From Beijerinckiaceae bacterium (lineage in GTDB: Bacteria > Pseudomonadota > Alphaproteobacteria > Rhizobiales > Beijerinckiaceae): a stretch of DNA of 64,000 nt. Where the stretch lies: contig CANBNG010000002.1 in the NCBI GenBank assembly GCA_947370975.1, positions 62,001 through 126,000 of the forward strand. Direction: 5' to 3'. The notes beneath the pieces were generated by a model. The model saw only the letters and a program-made list of their open reading frames with translations, made no database searches and had not been told where the DNA came from. How positions within the stretch are numbered: the first letter of the stretch is position 1; the number at the start of each line of letters is the position of its first letter. Positions 59,497-64,000 of this stretch are shown piece by piece. The translations under genes were made by a program, and so were the position numbers.

Positions 59497-61719
59497 ATGA
59501 ATATCGACGCGAAACCGCCGTCCCCCCGTCGCCGGCTGGTTGGGCGCGCCCAGAGCCGCCCGCGGATCCGCGAGGGACGGCCTTTTCCGCTGGGCGCGAC
59601 TTGGGATGGAATCGGCGTGAATTTCGCGCTCTTCTCCGCTCATGCCACCAAGGTGGAATTATGCCTGTTCGATATCGAGGGACAGCGCGAGATCGAGCGT
59701 ATCGAACTTCCCGAATATACCGATGAAGTCTGGCATGGTTATCTCGATGACGCGCGTCCGGGCACGGCCTATGCCTATCGTGTGCACGGCCCCTATGCGC
59801 CAGGCGATGGCTTCCGCTTCAACGCCAATAAACTGCTGCTGGATCCTTACGCGCGCCAGCTTGTTGGCGACCTCGTCTGGGATCCGGCGGTCTTTGGCTA
59901 TGAGCTTGGCCACCCCGATGGCGATCTCTCTTTCGATACGCGCGACAGCGCGCCCTTCGTGCAAAAGTGCCGCGTCATCGATCCTGCTTTCACATGGGGG
60001 CAGGATCGGCGGATGCAAACGCCGTGGGACCAGACGATCCTCTATGAGGCCCATCTTGCAGGCTTCACCAGGCTCCATCCCGATGTGCCGGAGGCCGACC
60101 GCGGCACGTTCAGCGGCCTCATGGCGGATGCTGTTGTCGATCATCTGCACGCGCTCGGCATAACCGCGATCGAGCTCCTGCCGATTCATGCCTTCGTCGA
60201 CGATCGCACGCTGATTGACAGGGGACTGCGCAATTACTGGGGCTACAATACGATTGGCTTCTTTGCGCCCCAGCCGCGTTATCTCGCAACCGCTTTTGTC
60301 AACGAGATCAAGGAAGTCATCGCCCATCTTCATCATGCGGGCATCGAGGTCATTCTCGATGTCGTCTATAATCACACAGCCGAAGGCAATGAACTCGGGC
60401 CGACGCTGTCCTTCAAGGGCATCGACAATGCCTCCTATTATCGGCTGGCGCCCGACAAACGCTATTACATCAACGACACCGGCACGGGTAACACCGTCAA
60501 TCTCTCGCATCAGCGCGTCTTGCAAATGGTGACGGATTCCTTGCGCTATTGGGCACAGGAGATGCGCGTCGATGGCTTTCGTTTCGATCTTGCGACGATT
60601 TTGGCGCGTGAGCCTCATGGCTTTGATGAAGGCGGTGGCTTTCTCGATGCCTGCCGGCAGGATCCGGTGTTGAGCTCGGTCAAGCTGATTGCAGAGCCCT
60701 GGGATTGCGGGCCGGGCGGCTATCAGGTCGGGCGCTTTTCGCCGGGCTGGGCGGAATGGAATGACCGTTTCAGGGATAGCGTGCGCGGGTTCTGGCGGGG
60801 CGATGACAATATGCTTGCCGATCTCGCCTCACGCCTCACGGGCTCGGCCGAATTGTTCAACAAGCGCGGCCGCAAGCCGTGGTCATCCATTAATTTCATC
60901 ACCGCGCATGATGGCTTTACCCTTGCCGATCTCGTCTCCTTCAATGACAAGCACAATGAGGCCAACGGCGAAGACAATCGCGACGGCCAGACGCATAATC
61001 TGTCTGCAAATTATGGGGTCGAAGGGCAAACGGATGATCCCGAGATCAAGGCCGTGCGCCTGCGCCAGGCCCGCAATATGCTTGCCACGCTTCTCTTTGC
61101 GCAAGGCACGCCGATGCTTCTGGGCGGCGATGAATTTGGCCGTTCGCAAGGTGGCAACAACAATGCCTATGCGCAGGACAATCCGATCTCATGGGTCGAT
61201 TGGGCGGCGGTGGATGAGGATGGCGTCGATCTTCTCGACTTTGTGCGCCATCTCATCCGCATCCGTCATCGCCATCCGATGTTGCGGCGCGGGCGCTTCT
61301 TGAGTGGCGCCTATAATGAGGCGCTCGATGTCAAGGATGTCACCTGGCTCACGCCGGGTGCTGACGAAATGACGCCGGAAAACTGGCACGATACCAATGG
61401 CAGGTGTCTCGGCGTGTTGCTGGATGGGCGTGCGCAACCCACAGGCGTGCGTCGTCGCGGCACCGATGCGACCCTGCTGCTTGTGTTCAATGCGCATGTC
61501 GACATGGTCAATTTTCGCTTGCCCGAGGTGATCGGCGGCACGTCGTGGCTGCGCCTTGTCGATACCAATTTGCTGCCCGAAGACGAGGACGAGCATTTCA
61601 GTTTTGGCGTTGATTATGCCGTCACCGCGCGCTCGCTGCTGCTCTTCGAGCTCGGTCACCGGCGTCAGGCAGATGTCGCCGCATCTGCTGCAAAGCTCAA
61701 GAAACCCAATAAAACATAG
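59497..61719 (+). CDS. glgX: Glycogen debranching enzyme
   Basis: 740 residues, GH13 isoamylase family. N-terminal CBM48 domain (FPLGATWDGIGVNFALFSAHATKVELCLFD), then the barrel with nucleophile Asp364 (DGFRFDLA), acid-base Glu400 (AEPWDCGPGGYQ), and transition-state Asp472 (TAHDGF). LEDNRDGQTHNLSANYG and FGRSQGGNNNAYAQDNPISW are also typical of GlgX. It hydrolyses alpha-1,6 branches on limit dextrin. No other glg genes adjoin. Start at 59497 has no strong ribosome site, but the N-terminus fits the family. Confidence 0.95.
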   Translation: MNIDAKPPSPRRRLVGRAQSRPRIREGRPFPLGATWDGIGVNFALFSAHATKVELCLFDIEGQREIERIELPEYTDEVWHGYLDDARPGTAYAYRVHGPYAPGDGFRFNANKLLLDPYARQLVGDLVWDPAVFGYELGHPDGDLSFDTRDSAPFVQKCRVIDPAFTWGQDRRMQTPWDQTILYEAHLAGFTRLHPDVPEADRGTFSGLMADAVVDHLHALGITAIELLPIHAFVDDRTLIDRGLRNYWGYNTIGFFAPQPRYLATAFVNEIKEVIAHLHHAGIEVILDVVYNHTAEGNELGPTLSFKGIDNASYYRLAPDKRYYINDTGTGNTVNLSHQRVLQMVTDSLRYWAQEMRVDGFRFDLATILAREPHGFDEGGGFLDACRQDPVLSSVKLIAEPWDCGPGGYQVGRFSPGWAEWNDRFRDSVRGFWRGDDNMLADLASRLTGSAELFNKRGRKPWSSINFITAHDGFTLADLVSFNDKHNEANGEDNRDGQTHNLSANYGVEGQTDDPEIKAVRLRQARNMLATLLFAQGTPMLLGGDEFGRSQGGNNNAYAQDNPISWVDWAAVDEDGVDLLDFVRHLIRIRHRHPMLRRGRFLSGAYNEALDVKDVTWLTPGADEMTPENWHDTNGRCLGVLLDGRAQPTGVRRRGTDATLLLVFNAHVDMVNFRLPEVIGGTSWLRLVDTNLLPEDEDEHFSFGVDYAVTARSLLLFELGHRRQADVAASAAKLKKPNKT

Positions 61720-61858
61720 TCTTTCTTGCAATGACGCGTCTTTGTTTCTTTGCGCACAACGTATTGTTTGTAGCGGAACCAGAAGCTCTATGCGGCGTTG
61801 AGCTTTGCCGGGCACCTTATTGGTTACTGTGCAGGAAGACCAAGGAAAGGAAGGGCCT

Positions 61859-63994
61859 GTGCCGCCTCAACGTCGCGCTCAAGGTGCGGTCAGCATCCTT
61901 TGGGGCCTGTTGGTGGCGTCCGTTGTCATTCCAACTCTCTTGCTTGCCGTCGCGACATTGCAGAGTCGGGAGCGGGCGGTTCGGGACGCCGGTCAGGCGT
62001 CGGAGCGTATTGCAGCAACCCTTCTCGCGCAGGTCCAGAGCATTTTCCAGACCTATGAGCTGGTGCTCGACCGCGTTTCAGACACTGTCATGCAGGCTCG
62101 TGGCGATGAATTGCGCCTGTCACGCATGACTTATGATCGTCTGCGCTCGATTGTGGGATCCTACGAGCAGATCGGCTCCATCTGGGTTTTCGATGCGCAG
62201 GGGCGCTCCCTCATAAATTCGCTGCGCTTTCCAACTCCATCTCTTGAGCTTGGCGAAACCGATTTCCTGACCGCCATCAAAGATGGTGTGCGCGGCACAA
62301 TCATCAGCCCGGCGGTTGAGGGACGTATCAGCGGCAAGCGCCTGATCAATATTTCAAGACCCGTCTTTGAATCAGATGGAAGGTTGCGCGCCGTCATCGT
62401 GATTTCGGCCTATCCTGATTATTTCCAGACGCGATTTGCACGCGTCGCGCCCGATCTCGATTATTCGGCATCTCTCGTGCATGAGGATGGCAGTTTTCTC
62501 GCGCGCAATTCACCCGTTGTGCCGTTCTCTGGCGAAGCTCGCGCAAGCGCGGCGTTCATGCTGGCAAAAGAGACTGCGCCAAGCGGACATTTTCAGGGCG
62601 TATCAACGGCTGATGGCGTGCAGCGGGATGTCTATTATCACAAGCTCGGCGCTTACCCCGTTTATATGATGTTTGGTCTGGGCACCGGCGCGGTGATCGC
62701 CAATTGGCATGAACAAGCCTTGTTCTTCGGGCTCTTTGCACTTGCTGCCATGCTGGGGCTTGGCTCCATGACCTATGTGGCGCTCGCGCGTTCGCGCGGT
62801 GCGCATAGCTCCATGCAGAGCCTGATTGCGGAAACGAACCGGCGCAAGCAGATGGAGGCCAAGCTCGTCACGGCGCAGCGCATGGAGGCGCTGGGGCAAT
62901 TGACCGGTGGCATAGCGCATGACTTCAACAATCTTCTCACCATCGTCATGGGCAATCTCGATCTCCTGCGCCGCGCCCCCGATGACCGGCGGGCCCGGCT
63001 CATCGACAATGGCCTGCATGCGGTGGAGCAGGGGCGGCGATTGACGCAACAGCTTCTGGCGTTTGGGCGCAGGCAACCGCTGCGGCCCGAGCCTGTAGAT
63101 GTCAACGAGCTCGTTGTCGGCATGGGCGACATGCTGGTGCAATCCCTGCGTGGCGATATCGAGGTGGACTTCGATCTGGCTGACCATCTCTGGCTGGTCG
63201 AGGCCGATCCGGTTCAGCTGCAGACGACCCTGATCAATCTCGCCGCCAATGCGCGCGATGCCATGCCGCGTGGCGGACAGTTCAAGATCCGCACCATGAA
63301 CAGCGCGTTCGGCGAGGGGCAGGGCGTCGTCATCATCGTGTCTGACAGCGGCACGGGCATGGAGCCGTCTGTGTTGGAGCGTGCGTTCGAACCCTTTTTC
63401 ACGACCAAGGATATTGGGCGGGGCAGCGGGCTTGGCCTTTCACAGGTGGTTGGCTTCATCGATCAGTCGGGCGGCACGGTCGAGATTGCGAGCGAGGTCG
63501 GTCGCGGCACAAGCGTGACGCTGGTTCTGCCGCGCGCTCATGTCGAGCCGGTGCGCGCAATCGCGCCACCGGCAGCGCTCCCGCGCGAGCAACGCGCCTG
63601 CAGCCTTCTGCTGGTTGAGGACAATGCGCAATTGCGCGAGCTTGCCCATGCCATTCTGGTGGAGGCGGGGCATCAGGTGATCGAGGCCGCAAATGCCGAT
63701 CAGGCCTTACAGCTGCTGCGCAAGACGCCGGGCATCGATGTGGTGGTGTCTGATCTCGTCATGCCCGGTAAATTGGATGGTCTCGATCTCGCGCGCATCC
63801 TGCGCGACGAGCGCCCGGATGTCCGTGTGCTCCTCTCCACAGGCTATAGCGAAGAGGCGGCCAAGGTGCATGCCGAGGGCTTCACGCTCATCGCCAAGCC
63901 TTATCAGCCCGAGATGCTCACCGGCGCCATTCAGGACGAGCTGGCCCGCAGCGCCCGGCGCTACCACGGCAATGTGATCTCCCTCCCGCTCTAG
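61859..63994 (+). CDS. Hybrid histidine kinase with Cache sensor and receiver domain
   Basis: About 711 residues. Two membrane helices (near residues 15-35 and 280-300 of the GTG-started form) bracket a periplasmic Cache-like domain with IGSIWVFDAQGRSLINS. This is followed by a HisKA domain with His in GGIAHDFNNLLTIVMGNLDLL, an ATPase domain (NLAANARDAMPRGG, DSGTGM, GRGSGLGLSQV) and a C-terminal receiver with Asp in VVVSDLVMPGKLDG and Lys in IAKPY. The family with HDFNNLL and a fused receiver senses small molecules in soil bacteria. GTG at 61859 with AAGGAAGG upstream is preferred over the TTG at 61805. No partner regulator is encoded nearby. Confidence 0.85.
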   Translation: MPPQRRAQGAVSILWGLLVASVVIPTLLLAVATLQSRERAVRDAGQASERIAATLLAQVQSIFQTYELVLDRVSDTVMQARGDELRLSRMTYDRLRSIVGSYEQIGSIWVFDAQGRSLINSLRFPTPSLELGETDFLTAIKDGVRGTIISPAVEGRISGKRLINISRPVFESDGRLRAVIVISAYPDYFQTRFARVAPDLDYSASLVHEDGSFLARNSPVVPFSGEARASAAFMLAKETAPSGHFQGVSTADGVQRDVYYHKLGAYPVYMMFGLGTGAVIANWHEQALFFGLFALAAMLGLGSMTYVALARSRGAHSSMQSLIAETNRRKQMEAKLVTAQRMEALGQLTGGIAHDFNNLLTIVMGNLDLLRRAPDDRRARLIDNGLHAVEQGRRLTQQLLAFGRRQPLRPEPVDVNELVVGMGDMLVQSLRGDIEVDFDLADHLWLVEADPVQLQTTLINLAANARDAMPRGGQFKIRTMNSAFGEGQGVVIIVSDSGTGMEPSVLERAFEPFFTTKDIGRGSGLGLSQVVGFIDQSGGTVEIASEVGRGTSVTLVLPRAHVEPVRAIAPPAALPREQRACSLLLVEDNAQLRELAHAILVEAGHQVIEAANADQALQLLRKTPGIDVVVSDLVMPGKLDGLDLARILRDERPDVRVLLSTGYSEEAAKVHAEGFTLIAKPYQPEMLTGAIQDELARSARRYHGNVISLPL

Positions 63995-64000
63995 CCGCCC

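Noticed and set aside
1..64000. Mobile island with transposase, integrase or tRNA attachment site
   Set aside because: The accessory-looking gene content suggested transfer, but no transposase, integrase, tRNA gene or long direct repeat was found.

Overview
The window is chromosomal DNA from an alphaproteobacterium, most likely of the order Hyphomicrobiales. The evidence is high GC, a minCDE operon with a CtrA-type site in front of it, oxyR divergent from ahpC, and a large expansion of Bug/TctC periplasmic binding proteins. Genus cannot be set from the sequence alone. No tRNA, rRNA, CRISPR array, transposase or integrase was seen. With the starts chosen here no gene-free stretch exceeds 300 bases.

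Layout. (1) 12-5642: a tight operon encoding a DUF3141 alpha/beta hydrolase, FabI, a MaoC-Pta fusion and acetate kinase, probably for overflow or acyl-phosphate metabolism. (2) 5664-21950: an accessory region rich in solute-binding proteins and small-molecule catabolism. It holds two copies of a module made of a NicX/M29-like metalloenzyme followed by a Bug protein, one of them in a five-gene operon led by CoA-acylating methylmalonate-semialdehyde dehydrogenase (mmsA). Ornithine cyclodeaminase-like, M20 amidohydrolase, bicupin and VOC proteins lie between. (3) 22150-30537: galE plus a glycosyltransferase, oxyR divergent from ahpC-ahpF, gamma-glutamyltransferase, and an oxalate/formate-type MFS carrier behind a consensus sigma-54 promoter. 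(4) 30723-38899: zinc alcohol dehydrogenase, an NMT1-type binding protein flanked by a palindromic intergenic repeat, an IorAB-type molybdenum hydroxylase, orphan amtB, another Bug protein and a DCC thiol oxidoreductase. (5) 39059-46809: M3 oligopeptidase, minCDE, an isochorismatase-family hydrolase, a two-part chromate transporter and malonyl-CoA decarboxylase. (6) 47001-59386: a second catabolic region with coupled NMT1 and Bug binding proteins, LLM flavin monooxygenase, Asp/Glu racemase/maleate isomerase-like protein, a second bicupin, two tandem Bug genes, a three-subunit Cox-type molybdenum hydroxylase, and a divergent Bug gene with a consensus sigma-54 promoter. (7) 59497-63994: glgX and a Cache-type hybrid histidine kinase.

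How it may fit together. Thirteen solute-binding proteins (nine Bug, two NMT1-like, one family 1, one family 3) are encoded, with no permease or ATPase partner anywhere in the window. They sit beside enzymes typical of heteroaromatic or organic-acid breakdown: two molybdenum hydroxylases, two NicX-like proteins, bicupins, a maleate isomerase-like protein, an isochorismatase-fold hydrolase, MMSDH and malonyl-CoA decarboxylase. My inference is a set of catabolic modules, each with its own capture protein, feeding transporters encoded elsewhere. Several components resemble steps of the maleamate (nicotinate) pathway but are scattered, so a specific substrate cannot be assigned.
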